Shown piece after piece: positions 9,723-17,681 of a DNA stretch of 40,178 bases. The notes below the pieces were generated by a model. It worked only from the letters and a program-made list of their open reading frames with translations. It had not been told where the DNA came from and searched no databases. A program made the translations under genes and the position numbers. The first letter of the stretch is position 1. Each line of letters begins with the position of its first letter. Source of the DNA: Methylococcales bacterium (lineage in GTDB: Bacteria; Pseudomonadota; Gammaproteobacteria; Methylococcales; Methylomonadaceae); NCBI GenBank assembly GCA_003584875.1, contig QVQD01000171.1:1-40178 (forward strand). Reading direction: 5' to 3'.

Positions 9723-10628
9723 ATGAATATATTAATTACTGGCGGTACCGGCTTTATTGGCCGCACCTTAATCAAGAATCTACAAAAAGAGAGTCATAAA
9801 ATAACGGTCTTAAGCCGCACACCTGACACCATCAATAAAATATTCAGCAATGAAGTTACAGCATTATCGAATATCGATCTGTTGAGGCCAGACCATAACT
9901 TTGAAATCATTATTAATCTTGCTGGCGCAGCCATTTTTGATCATCACTGGAGCGATGCCCGAAAACAAGTAATCAGAGACAGCAGAATTAAGCTCACCGA
10001 ACAATTAATAACTTACATAGAACAAGCCACCATTAAACCCGAATTATTAATCAGTAGCTCTGCGATTGGCTATTATGGCGATCAAGGCAATCAGAAATTA
10101 AACGAATCATCGCCCGTAAAAGCTGATTTTTCACAGCACTTATGTGCCGACTGGGAAAGCGCCGCGCTTCAAGCAGAAAAATTTGGCGTCAGAGTTTGCC
10201 TGATTAGAACGGGGTTAGTATTAGCCCATGACGGAGGCTTATTGCATCGTATGCAAGTTCCTTTTAAGTTAGGATTGGGTGGAATTCTGGGTAATGGCCA
10301 GCAATGGATGTCATGGATACACAGAGCTGATTGGATCAATATCGCAAAACTCATGATCAACAATAAGTCTATGCAAGGCGCTTACAATGCAACAGCACCT
10401 TATCCAGTGACCAATAGTGATTTTACAAAAATTTTGTCCAAGCATTTAAAGCGACCTGCTTTATTACCGGCACCCGCATGGCTATTAAAAATGCTCTTAG
10501 GTGAAAGGTCAGATTTAGTTTTAGCAAGTCAGCGAGTGCTACCTGAACGCTTATTAGCTGAAAATTTTCATTTTGAATATTCTGAACTTTTATCAGCCTT
10601 AACAGAAATTAGCTCACATCATGAATAA
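9723..10628 (+). CDS. TIGR01777-family NAD(P)-dependent epimerase (YfcH-like)
   Basis: An extended short-chain dehydrogenase-like protein of 301 residues. The N-terminus has the Rossmann dinucleotide motif GGTGFIG, the middle has NLAGA and the ISSSAIGYYG strand with the Tyr of the catalytic YxxxK region, and the C-terminus matches the DUF1731 tail (LLGERSDLVLASQRVLPERL). The family is widespread, often annotated as sugar-nucleotide epimerase, with no settled substrate. The frame extends upstream to 9675, but AGAGGAA lies 7 bases before the ATG at 9723, where the Rossmann fold begins. The last 8 bases overlap the next gene, so the two are translationally coupled. Confidence 0.93.
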   Translation: MNILITGGTGFIGRTLIKNLQKESHKITVLSRTPDTINKIFSNEVTALSNIDLLRPDHNFEIIINLAGAAIFDHHWSDARKQVIRDSRIKLTEQLITYIEQATIKPELLISSSAIGYYGDQGNQKLNESSPVKADFSQHLCADWESAALQAEKFGVRVCLIRTGLVLAHDGGLLHRMQVPFKLGLGGILGNGQQWMSWIHRADWINIAKLMINNKSMQGAYNATAPYPVTNSDFTKILSKHLKRPALLPAPAWLLKMLLGERSDLVLASQRVLPERLLAENFHFEYSELLSALTEISSHHE

Positions 10629-10851
10629 GCTTGTCTACACGCAGATTAATCCTGAAAAACTAATACTCAGCAAATGGACCTCGGTAAATCCAAAACATAA
10701 AGAAAAGCACTTTATAGTCACTGAAGTCATTAGAAATGAGCAAGAACAAATCATCGCCTGCCTATTAGAAGCAGTCATTAACCACAACCAATATGAACTT
10801 GATTGGAGAGATTTAAAAGACCTTAGCTGTTGGCTGCCAAGCTGGCGTTAA
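10621..10851 (+). CDS. TIGR02450-family Trp-rich small protein
   Basis: A 76-residue cytosolic protein with conserved tryptophans (SKWTSV, LDWRDL, CWLPSWR) typical of the TIGR02450 family of unknown function. The N-terminal segment NPEKLILSKWTSVNPKHKEKH carries the family signature. It overlaps the epimerase gene by 8 bases in a different frame, which implies coupled expression. Its stop codon overlaps that of the convergent 51-residue gene. No function can be given. Confidence 0.88.
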   Translation: MNKLVYTQINPEKLILSKWTSVNPKHKEKHFIVTEVIRNEQEQIIACLLEAVINHNQYELDWRDLKDLSCWLPSWR

Positions 10852-11003
10852 ACTTTTGCCGCATAAAGCTTATCAACAAGGTTTTTAAACCATAAAGGTC
10901 TCGCTAATAATACATACATGGCAATAAAACCGACCACTGGAACGGGGGCCGTATCTAAAATCATAAGCAGTAGCAACACAAAAAAACATTTTATTCGAAG
11001 CAT
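10848..11003 (-). CDS. Small membrane protein, 51 residues
   Basis: Translating the minus strand from the ATG at 11003 gives MLRIKCFFVLLLLMILDTAP followed by VPVVGFIAMYVLLARPLWFK and NLVDKLYAAKV. Two short hydrophobic stretches (about 6-16 and 21-34) flank an invariant-looking DTAPVPV turn; the cytosolic C-terminus is basic and ends in LVDKLY. I have the impression of similar DT-P-P...RP-WF-LVD-LY small proteins in other gammaproteobacteria but cannot name a family. There is no strong Shine-Dalgarno; a second ATG lies immediately upstream (11006). It converges on the Trp-rich gene with overlapping stop codons. The residue pattern is far from random, so I consider it real. Confidence 0.68.
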   Translation of the reverse strand: MLRIKCFFVLLLLMILDTAPVPVVGFIAMYVLLARPLWFKNLVDKLYAAKV

Positions 11004-11162
11004 CATAACTGAAGCAGTTTAATAAAATCGACATAATGAGTGGGACTATTGTTTATCATTTCATTATTTATGCTTATTGATCAATAAATATTATTTTCAA
11101 TCAAAATCGAAATATTATAATGCCTAGTCTAATGATAGCCTTGATACGAAGATTGTGATCTT

Positions 11163-11229
11163 GTAGGGGAGAATTCATTCGCCGCGTACATTCGCATGTT
11201 AAAACTAGGCGAATGTATTCCCCCCCCTA
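11163..11229. repeat. Degenerate family A palindromic repeat
   Basis: GTAGGGGAGAATTCATTCGC on the left pairs with GGCGAATGTATTCCCCCCCC-TA on the right, a decayed copy of the element at 9120-9185. Nothing else is evident in the 456-bp gap 11004-11459 except the strong ribosome binding site of the peroxidase gene. Confidence 0.75.
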
Positions 11230-11459
11230 AAAATAAACATTAAATCCACTGCATAAGAGCACCAAATTTACATGGAACCAGTTCATTTTTAGCTAAAAAA
11301 TAACTTATCTAGTGTCAGTATAGTAATTTAATTGTATCTTGTTAGCTTTATATTTTACAATTCAAAGCGGTATATAAGTTAACCGGACGATAATTAGGCT
11401 ACACAGAACAAAAATCGGCCTCAAACTGATCACACATAAAATAATATTTGGAGGATAGT

Positions 11460-12464
11460 ATGTTTAAAATTCGTGCACTGGTAACAGCGCTAACCCTAAT
11501 AGGTTCTATTTCCGTAGCGACGGCTTGGGAAACATTACCCACTTCAGCACCCGCTCCTGCTGACAACCCAACGACAGAAGAAAAAGTTGAACTAGGCAAA
11601 ATGCTATATCATGACCCTCGCCTTTCTTCTACTGGCACTGTCTCTTGCGCCTCTTGCCACAATACTATGTTAGGTGGCGAAGACAATCGTCCTAACTCTA
11701 TGGGCGTAAATGGTCAAACCGGTGGTCGCAGCGCACCTACCGTTTGGAATTCAGCTTTTAATGCAGTTCAGTTTTGGGACGGCAGAGCTGCTAGCCTTGA
11801 AGCGCAAGCAGCAGGTCCAGTTACCAATCCTATTGAAATGGGTATGAAAAGTTGGGATGAAGTCGTTGCCCGCTTAAAAAGCATCGATGGTTACGCTAAA
11901 GCTTTTGAACTCGCATTTGGCAAGGATTCTATTTCTAAAGACAACGCGACTAAAGCTATTGCCGCTTATGAAAGAACCTTAATCACTCCTCACAGCCCTT
12001 ATGATAAATATGTCGCAGGCGATAAATCTGCTTTGACAGAACAACAAGTGCGCGGAATGAATAGTGTGCAAGAGTTGGGCTGTACTAGTTGCCATAGTGG
12101 TCCAGCATTTAATGGCCCAGGCATGTTCCAACCTTTCCCTATGCATAGCAATCCTTATTTTGCTGCCAAATATCATTTTAAAAATGATAAAGGACTAGCA
12201 GAAGTGACCAAAAAAGCCGAAGACGAACATGTATGGAAAGTCCCGACTTTACGCAATATTGCTTTAACTGCTCCTTATTTTCATAACGGTGCTGTTAAAA
12301 CTTTAGATGAAGCGGTACTCATTATGGGAAAACTGCAACTGGATAAAGATTTAAGTAAAGAGCAAGTTGCTGATATCGTGGCTTTTTTGAATAGCTTAAC
12401 AGGTGAATTCCCTAAACAAAAAATGCCAGTTTTACCTGCTACTCCTGGCACAACTTTCAACTAA
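11460..12464 (+). CDS. Diheme cytochrome c peroxidase (CcpA/MauG family)
   Basis: A periplasmic enzyme that reduces H2O2 to water with electrons from small c-type cytochromes. The 334 residues begin with a signal peptide cleaved after about TATA (residues 21-24). Heme sites are C63-A-S-C66-H67 and C208-T-S-C211-H212. Family features include the FWDGRA segment, NPIEMG, and VPTLRNIALTAPYFHNGAV near the C-terminus. An exact GGAGGA stands 5-6 bases before the ATG at 11460; the frame extends four codons further but that start lacks support. It is monocistronic, followed by a hairpin. MauG-type modification enzymes share the fold, so a maturation role is not excluded. Confidence 0.93.
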   Translation: MFKIRALVTALTLIGSISVATAWETLPTSAPAPADNPTTEEKVELGKMLYHDPRLSSTGTVSCASCHNTMLGGEDNRPNSMGVNGQTGGRSAPTVWNSAFNAVQFWDGRAASLEAQAAGPVTNPIEMGMKSWDEVVARLKSIDGYAKAFELAFGKDSISKDNATKAIAAYERTLITPHSPYDKYVAGDKSALTEQQVRGMNSVQELGCTSCHSGPAFNGPGMFQPFPMHSNPYFAAKYHFKNDKGLAEVTKKAEDEHVWKVPTLRNIALTAPYFHNGAVKTLDEAVLIMGKLQLDKDLSKEQVADIVAFLNSLTGEFPKQKMPVLPATPGTTFN

Positions 12465-12485
12465 AAACTTGAAGATATAGCTTAC

Positions 12486-12524
12486 AGTGGGAGCGAAATA
12501 CATGAAAATAAAGTCGCTCCCACT
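12486..12524 (+). terminator. Hairpin after the peroxidase gene
   Basis: AGTGGGAGCGA (12486-12496) pairs perfectly with TCGCTCCCACT (12514-12524), 22 bases past the stop codon. There is no real T tract, so it may be a stabilising 3' hairpin or a REP-type palindrome, as GTGGGAGCGA motifs are common dispersed repeats. The rest of the gap to 12980 shows nothing recognisable. Confidence 0.6.
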
Positions 12525-12985
12525 TAACAACAAAGCTACAAATTGATTATTATTGAACTCTAGCATTGATTGGAACATATATTAGAACCAATAATCTCGG
12601 CATGGATTGCTCAGACTTAGTACCACAAAAGCCAACTACCTAAACGCTTTCAATACCTCGTAAATAAGCATAAATATTATTATGCTAAGCTGCCGATTAA
12701 ACCCCACCTAAAAAGAGTCAAAAATATTCGTTTATTATTGTGTCTCAACTTAAATTGTTAAGCTATTTAAAAGTAGAAGATTAACATCAATCGATTTCTA
12801 AAGAATCAGCCCAATAGCGTCAGAAATTTTTACACGCCAATCTGATCTATCATTCTAGTTTTTCACAAAAAACAATCCTATCTAACCATAAAAATCAAAA
12901 TCGTAACCTCATCATCCGTTGTTAAATCTCTTAAAACATAGACTTTTAAGGCCATCAAGCAATATAAAACACTGATAATTGTTAG

Positions 12986-13016
12986 CACTTTTGAATCAAT
13001 ACTAACGTCAAAAGTG
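12986..13016. promoter_or_regulatory. Inverted repeat, possible enhancer site for a sigma-54 activator
   Basis: CACTTTTGA (12986-12994) and TCAAAAGTG (13008-13016) form a perfect 9-bp inverted repeat with a 13-bp spacer. Its centre is about 140 bp upstream of the predicted sigma-54 start site, a usual distance for enhancer-binding proteins. It is followed by TCTATTTTTTTT, so an AT-rich intrinsic terminator is the competing reading. Confidence 0.45.
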
Positions 13017-13115
13017 TCTATTTTTTTTACAACTCTGACAATCAATAACCTAAGCTTAGTCTTTATCTCAAACAGATTAATCCAATCAACTGTAACTATT
13101 AGTTTTTATTATATC

Positions 13116-13130
13116 TGGCATAAATTGTGC
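13116..13130 (+). promoter_or_regulatory. Sigma-54 (RpoN) type promoter of the PEP-CTERM gene
   Basis: TGGCATAAATTGTGC has GG and GC separated by exactly 10 bases, as required for the -24/-12 elements (consensus TGGCAC-N5-TTGC). The -24 part matches well; the -12 part has GTGC instead of TTGC. The start would be near 13142, leaving a leader of about 125 nt. RpoN with PrsK/PrsR control of PEP-CTERM genes is known from Zoogloea, which supports the reading. Confidence 0.6.
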
Positions 13131-13265
13131 TTTAAACACAATGTACAGTATTTGTACCCCGGCGTCCTTACCACCAAATTCACCGGCAGTTTTAAATTGA
13201 CCTACCTTCTAACCCTAAGACAGATGCTATGTCTGTTAACGAGTTGATTACTTTTGGAGAAATCT

Positions 13266-14132
13266 ATGAATAACTTTAATAAATCGTTGCTATCACTAGC
13301 ATTAGCAGCAACTCTGACTATCACTAGCACAACCACCATGGCCTACCCTACATTCACAATAAACCCTACAAACACAGGTGTTTCAGGGGAAAGCCCATCG
13401 ACCGTCGGCGACCTAACTGGAGACAAATTGGTAGGTGGTTACAATGAAATAGTTACCTTAAATACCAACGGCACTTTTAATGCGTCAATCCTTTGGAACG
13501 CTGGACAACTCTTTGATATCGGACTTGGTAACAGTTATACACTACCAATAGGTCTGTGGTTAACAGACCAATTTAATGGCACTTTTTCTACTGTTGCAGG
13601 AACAACAACATTCCATCCAGATGGCACTAGCACTCAAAGCTCAGCTCTTAGCATTTACTATACTAGTGGAGCCACAGGAATGAACGTAGGAATCTTACCC
13701 GTTAATGGGAGTAGCGTATTTACACCAACATTTACCGGATCAACTGGCACTACACTGATAGGTACCGGACAAGAACTTGCTTGGCCCCCCTATTACGGCT
13801 CGGCACTAGGAGGCGGCACCGTTTTTGGCCAAGGCTCTTTTGCTTTAGGTACCACTCTAAGCTTAATATCAACGGCTACTAATAACTATTTCGTCGATCC
13901 AAGCCCATTTTACAATTTATCATTACAATCTGGGCAATATAATACCTTGACTTTTAAAAGCACAGACCCAGTCACTGGAAGCAATACTTTTTCAAACAAC
14001 GGCTCTGCCGACATTATATTTAGCAATGCAAGCGTACCAGAACCAACCAGCCTTGCTTTAGTAGGCTTAGGCTTACTCGGCTTAGGTGCTATTAGACGTA
14101 AAAAACAATCTAATTCATCAATACGCGCTTAG
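13266..14132 (+). CDS. PEP-CTERM sorting domain protein
   Basis: An exported protein of 288 residues. A signal peptide occupies about residues 1-26 (ending TTTMA). The body is rich in Gly, Thr, Ser and Asn, looks all-beta, and matches no domain I recognise. The tail is a classical exosortase signal: VPEP at 257-260, a hydrophobic helix, then RRKK near 277-280. Exosortase (EpsH/XrtA) would cut there and hand the protein to the cell surface or exopolysaccharide. GGAGA lies 5 bases before the ATG at 13266; the frame starts four codons earlier without its own site. No exosortase gene is in this window. A sigma-54-type promoter lies upstream. Confidence 0.93.
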   Translation: MNNFNKSLLSLALAATLTITSTTTMAYPTFTINPTNTGVSGESPSTVGDLTGDKLVGGYNEIVTLNTNGTFNASILWNAGQLFDIGLGNSYTLPIGLWLTDQFNGTFSTVAGTTTFHPDGTSTQSSALSIYYTSGATGMNVGILPVNGSSVFTPTFTGSTGTTLIGTGQELAWPPYYGSALGGGTVFGQGSFALGTTLSLISTATNNYFVDPSPFYNLSLQSGQYNTLTFKSTDPVTGSNTFSNNGSADIIFSNASVPEPTSLALVGLGLLGLGAIRRKKQSNSSIRA

Positions 14133-14300
14133 TTTTGTATTGGAAAGGGTATGGCGCTATCAAGTTAATCAGCTCTTGTGTTAACCCTTTTCACATAGTT
14201 TAAGTGAAACTTGGCGACCTTATTTATTTGAACAACTGTTGCTACTTAGCTCATATCTCCTTAGGGTGAAGTAGCATCAGTTCGATCAAGCAGGTGTAAT

Positions 14301-15440
14301 ATGCAAGACGGTGTCAGATTTTCGGCAACAGAACAAGAATTAAAAGCCTCCTATCAATTACGCTATAAAGTATACGTTGAATATATGGGACGCTTTAAAG
14401 ACATGGGCGACCATGAGCTTAAAGAATTAAAAGATGAGTATGATGACTATGCTAGAGCTGTCATTGCCGTAAAAGATGGCGCAGCCATTGGTACGCTAAG
14501 ATTGTTTTGGGGACGAGATAAAGATTTTCCACCCCTAATGATTGATGCCTATCATTTATCGCCTTTTTTAGACAAACTGGAACAACAACAGATTTGTATT
14601 GTTGAGCGACTGATGGTGGATAAACATTATCGAGGCGGGAGTGCAACTTTACGTATGTATAAAGAAGTTATGCATTTTGTACTTGATCATCATATAGAAG
14701 CGGTGTTACTGAATTGCGAACCACACCACCTTAATTCATACTTAAAACTGGGCTTTAGACCTTTTACTCAAACCTATTCTTACCCAGGGATTGGCCTTGT
14801 GATTCCGATGGTTTTAATCACCGGTGATTATGAACATCTACAACGCGTGGGGTCACCATTTTATATGTTAACTAGAGAAGAAGATTTTAGCCATTGCCGC
14901 TTTGTAAGCGTATTGCAAAACACAATTGCTCAACATCCAAGTATAGTCAGCCAAACAACTTTAGGTAAAGCAGATTTTCTTAAACAAATTTATGACAGCG
15001 CCGATCCATTGGTAACCACTGAAGCTAAAATTTTCAGTGCCCTAGATCAAGACGAAATTGAACGCATGTTAGAGAAAAGCCATATCATTGAATGCAAAAA
15101 AGGCACTCATATTATTCAGAAAGATAATGCTGCAAAAACCATGTTTATTTTGCTCTCAGGCATATTAGAAATATTACGTGACGGTCAATTACAAGCTGTT
15201 ATTTATCCTGGTGATGTTATTGGAGAAATTTCTTTTTTCTTACATGTACCAAGGACTGCCGACATTATTGCTGCGACTGAAAATGTTAAATTATTAAGCC
15301 TTGATGAAGCCTCCTTGTCGCGCTTATTAAAATACGATCATACTCTTGCCAATAAGATATTAATGAATATATGTCGCAACTTATGTACACGAGTAATGGG
15401 TACCGAAATCCAACAACTCGCCAGTAAAAGTAGCGCTTAA
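14301..15440 (+). CDS. GNAT/LuxI-like acyltransferase fused to a cyclic-nucleotide-binding domain
   Basis: 379 residues in two parts. Residues 1 to about 190 form a GNAT-type N-acyltransferase: the opening LRYKVYVEYMGRF resembles LuxI/FeeM-type N-acyl-amino-acid synthases, the core has ERLMVDKHYRGG with the acyl-CoA pyrophosphate loop RGGSAT near 115, and a late LNSYLKLGFRPF. Residues about 245-379 are a cNMP-binding domain whose phosphate cassette GEISFFLHVPRTA keeps the key Glu309 and Arg318, so real nucleotide binding is plausible. Mycobacterial Pat is also a cAMP-controlled GNAT, but with the domains in the opposite order. AGGTG precedes the ATG. It is the first of four closely spaced plus-strand genes. 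Substrate unknown. Confidence 0.85.
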   Translation: MQDGVRFSATEQELKASYQLRYKVYVEYMGRFKDMGDHELKELKDEYDDYARAVIAVKDGAAIGTLRLFWGRDKDFPPLMIDAYHLSPFLDKLEQQQICIVERLMVDKHYRGGSATLRMYKEVMHFVLDHHIEAVLLNCEPHHLNSYLKLGFRPFTQTYSYPGIGLVIPMVLITGDYEHLQRVGSPFYMLTREEDFSHCRFVSVLQNTIAQHPSIVSQTTLGKADFLKQIYDSADPLVTTEAKIFSALDQDEIERMLEKSHIIECKKGTHIIQKDNAAKTMFILLSGILEILRDGQLQAVIYPGDVIGEISFFLHVPRTADIIAATENVKLLSLDEASLSRLLKYDHTLANKILMNICRNLCTRVMGTEIQQLASKSSA

Positions 15441-15493
15441 TATCCATTAATAAAATCAGAAATATTCGTTATATATTATTCAGGATAGTCGGC

Positions 15494-15991
15494 GTGGACA
15501 CATCAACATCTAAAAAAACAACCAATATTGATCAATGTATTCGTCAATTGAATAAAATTCATAAGCAACGTTTAGGAGCTATAGGACCTTTGTTGGGCAT
15601 GTTTCTTATTCTATTGTTTGCTTGTGCGCTATTGCCTTTGTATTTGTTTCTCATATTTTTTAATGTTGTGTACTTTTGGATACGACGACAAAAACGCATT
15701 GACTCTAAACCTTATTTTAATTTTGATCGCCATCGATTGAACCACTTACGCTTTGCCGATAAAGTCTGGTGCGAATATTGTGAGTGGGCAAATGGTTCAT
15801 TGCAATGGGCCTTAGCCATAACTAATGAAATTGAACGCCGCTATTGTCCCATCCAAAACCAATGCCATCCACATTGTGAGAAGGCAAAAAGCTGGCGTGA
15901 TGAGTTTCTAGCCTACCAACATAATCCTGAAGAGATCAATCAGTATTACCGTGAGCGGTATTTAAAAGAATCAAAATTAGACGATAGCTAA
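15494..15991 (+). CDS. Cys-rich membrane protein of unknown function
   Basis: 165 residues, starting at GTG with AGGA 8 bases ahead. A hydrophobic region at about 28-63 could form two tight membrane helices, placing both ends in the cytosol. The following domain carries C93-x2-C96 and C118-x5-C124-H-P-H-C128, a likely metal (Zn or Fe-S) site, within a Trp/Arg-rich helical stretch. I recognise no named family. It lies 53 bp after the acyltransferase gene and 48 bp before the ThiF gene, so it is probably a membrane anchor or partner for those enzymes. This is inferred from position only. Confidence 0.8.
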   Translation: MDTSTSKKTTNIDQCIRQLNKIHKQRLGAIGPLLGMFLILLFACALLPLYLFLIFFNVVYFWIRRQKRIDSKPYFNFDRHRLNHLRFADKVWCEYCEWANGSLQWALAITNEIERRYCPIQNQCHPHCEKAKSWRDEFLAYQHNPEEINQYYRERYLKESKLDDS

Positions 15992-16039
15992 GACGTCGTA
16001 TAAACATCTCTTTATTTCATCCATCAATAGGACTGTAAC

Positions 16040-16897
16040 ATGCCAACTTTTGATTATGACCTAGCTTTTTCCAGAAACCATGGCATCACTAGCGCCACCG
16101 ATCAAGCCCACTTAAAAAATGCGACCTTTGCAATTGCTGGTATGGGTGGCGTAGGAGGTGATTACTTAATTACTTTATTACGTGCAGGCATAGGGCATTT
16201 TAAGCTATCAGACTTTGACTCATTTGAAATGGCTAACTTTAATCGTCAGTATGGTGCCACCATGTCAACGGTGGGTGTTAAAAAACTGGATGTTATGATT
16301 AAGCTTGCTTTAGATATTAATCCAGATGCCCAACTAAAAACCTACGAGGAAGGCATCAATGATCAAAATGTTGATGATTTCTTAACTGGAGTCGATGTTT
16401 TTATTGATGCCGTTGAGTTTTTTGAAATCAAGATACACCGATTACTCATTAACACCTGCATGAAACGAAATATACCGGTCATCTTTGGCGTACCCATGGG
16501 CTTTGGTGTTGGTGTTTTAGTATTTAAACCAGAAGGCATGAGTTTTGACGACTACTTTAATATTAATTACAAAGATGATTTAGGCCTGCAGGCTTTGAAA
16601 ATGGCTTTGGCTGCAGCACCAGCCGGCTTTCATCTCAAATATATACTGCCTGCCGCTTTCGATCTTGATAGCCGCAAAGCACCTAGCATCTCAAGTGGCT
16701 GTAAATTGGCAACAGGTATCGTTATTAGCAAGGCGATCTTAGCTTTATTACATCCTAAAGAACTTAAATCAGTCCCTCACTACACTTGTTATGATGCTCG
16801 ATTGAATCGATTAAAAAATGGTTATTTATGGAGAGGGAACAAAAACCTGTTACAGCAATTAAAATTTTTTATGGCTCGAAAGCGACTAGGTATTTAA
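16040..16897 (+). CDS. ThiF/MoeB/E1-like adenylyltransferase
   Basis: 285 residues of the E1-like superfamily, which adenylates a carboxyl end using ATP. Visible active-site elements are the GMGGVGG nucleotide loop (34-40), acidic D58 and D60 in LSDFDSFE, N67-x-R69-Q70, and K81/K82. It lacks the paired CxxC zinc motifs of ThiF/MoeB and no obvious thioester cysteine follows, so it may be an adenylation-only member like those acting on peptides or small molecules. The second half (residues about 165-285) has no match I know. AGGA lies before the ATG. Neighbours are an acyltransferase and a methyltransferase rather than thiS or moaD, so thiamine or molybdopterin work is unlikely. Confidence 0.88.
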   Translation: MPTFDYDLAFSRNHGITSATDQAHLKNATFAIAGMGGVGGDYLITLLRAGIGHFKLSDFDSFEMANFNRQYGATMSTVGVKKLDVMIKLALDINPDAQLKTYEEGINDQNVDDFLTGVDVFIDAVEFFEIKIHRLLINTCMKRNIPVIFGVPMGFGVGVLVFKPEGMSFDDYFNINYKDDLGLQALKMALAAAPAGFHLKYILPAAFDLDSRKAPSISSGCKLATGIVISKAILALLHPKELKSVPHYTCYDARLNRLKNGYLWRGNKNLLQQLKFFMARKRLGI

Positions 16898-16946
16898 GAA
16901 CGCAATAGCATCACTATAAGCTTGTAGCACATCATAAGGAGCCCTA

Positions 16947-17633
16947 ATGACACTTGAATCGCAAAACCCTAACAACTCTATCGCTCAATCAAAAGGCGCT
17001 GATGCCTATCGTGACCCTTCTTGGTGGTATGACATACGAGGTTTTTTTATTTTAATGGGTACTTATCAGGTAATGATTTGGACTCACTTAGCATTTTTTG
17101 CCAAAAACCTGGGTAATAAACACCTAGAAGCCGCTATAGGTTCTGGAACTTTTCTAGCATTAACTCTACTCACTAAGAAAATACTAGGTGGCAAACTACC
17201 TGAAGAAATTATAGGTATAGACTACGCTGAACGCATGCTCCAGGGTGCCCAAATATTATTCAAAAGCAACAAAAGCGTAAAGTTAGTTCAGGCAGACCTA
17301 GGCAATATCAACTATCCTGATGCCTATTTCGATTCAGTCAATATTGCTCATTCCTTTCATGCCTTTCCTGACCCTGACAAAGTGCTTAAAGAACTGAATA
17401 GAGTTATGAAACCGAAAGCTCATCTTTATGCTGATGTTTTACTTGCGCCACGAGGAGGTTGTTTGAGACGCGCCATTGCCACACGAGTCAACCGCTTCTG
17501 TTTTAAGAAAGGCATTTTAGCTAGAACCTGTGACCCAGAAACAACTAAGGCACAATTTGAAAGCAATCACTTTAATGTGATTAACAGCTATATAAAAGGT
17601 AATACTTACCACATAATCGCGGAGAAAGATTAA
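16947..17633 (+). CDS. Class I SAM-dependent methyltransferase
   Basis: 228 residues. Motif I is EAAIGSGTF (61-69), a variant of E-x-G-x-G-T-G with Gly replaced by Ala at the second position, followed by the ribose-binding acid D92 in IIGIDYAERM. VQADLGNINYPDAYFDSV and the FHAFPDPDKVLKELNRVMKP segment match the Methyltransf_11 pattern. The N-terminal 50 residues include a hydrophobic stretch (GFFILMGTYQVMIWTHLAFF) that may dock on membrane. AAGGAG stands 6 bases before the ATG. It is the last gene of the four-gene cluster, 49 bp after the ThiF-like gene. The acceptor is unknown. Confidence 0.88.
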   Translation: MTLESQNPNNSIAQSKGADAYRDPSWWYDIRGFFILMGTYQVMIWTHLAFFAKNLGNKHLEAAIGSGTFLALTLLTKKILGGKLPEEIIGIDYAERMLQGAQILFKSNKSVKLVQADLGNINYPDAYFDSVNIAHSFHAFPDPDKVLKELNRVMKPKAHLYADVLLAPRGGCLRRAIATRVNRFCFKKGILARTCDPETTKAQFESNHFNVINSYIKGNTYHIIAEKD

Positions 17634-17681
17634 GGCTTAAAGTCAAACAACTTAAGGCGCAGAGCTAGACTTAACTCTTCC

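Noticed and set aside
13014-13247. 77-codon ORF upstream of the PEP-CTERM gene
   Set aside because: It covers the predicted sigma-54 promoter and ends before the gene's ribosome binding site; no Shine-Dalgarno and a random-looking translation.
14144-14190. AAAGGGT/ACCCTTT hairpin after the PEP-CTERM gene as terminator
   Set aside because: Only 7 bp with a 33-base loop and no T tract; too weak to list.
16040-16897. ThiF as part of thiamine synthesis together with thiC
   Set aside because: It lies on the other strand with no thiS, thiG or thiE nearby, lacks zinc CxxC motifs, and sits in a cluster with an acyltransferase and a methyltransferase.
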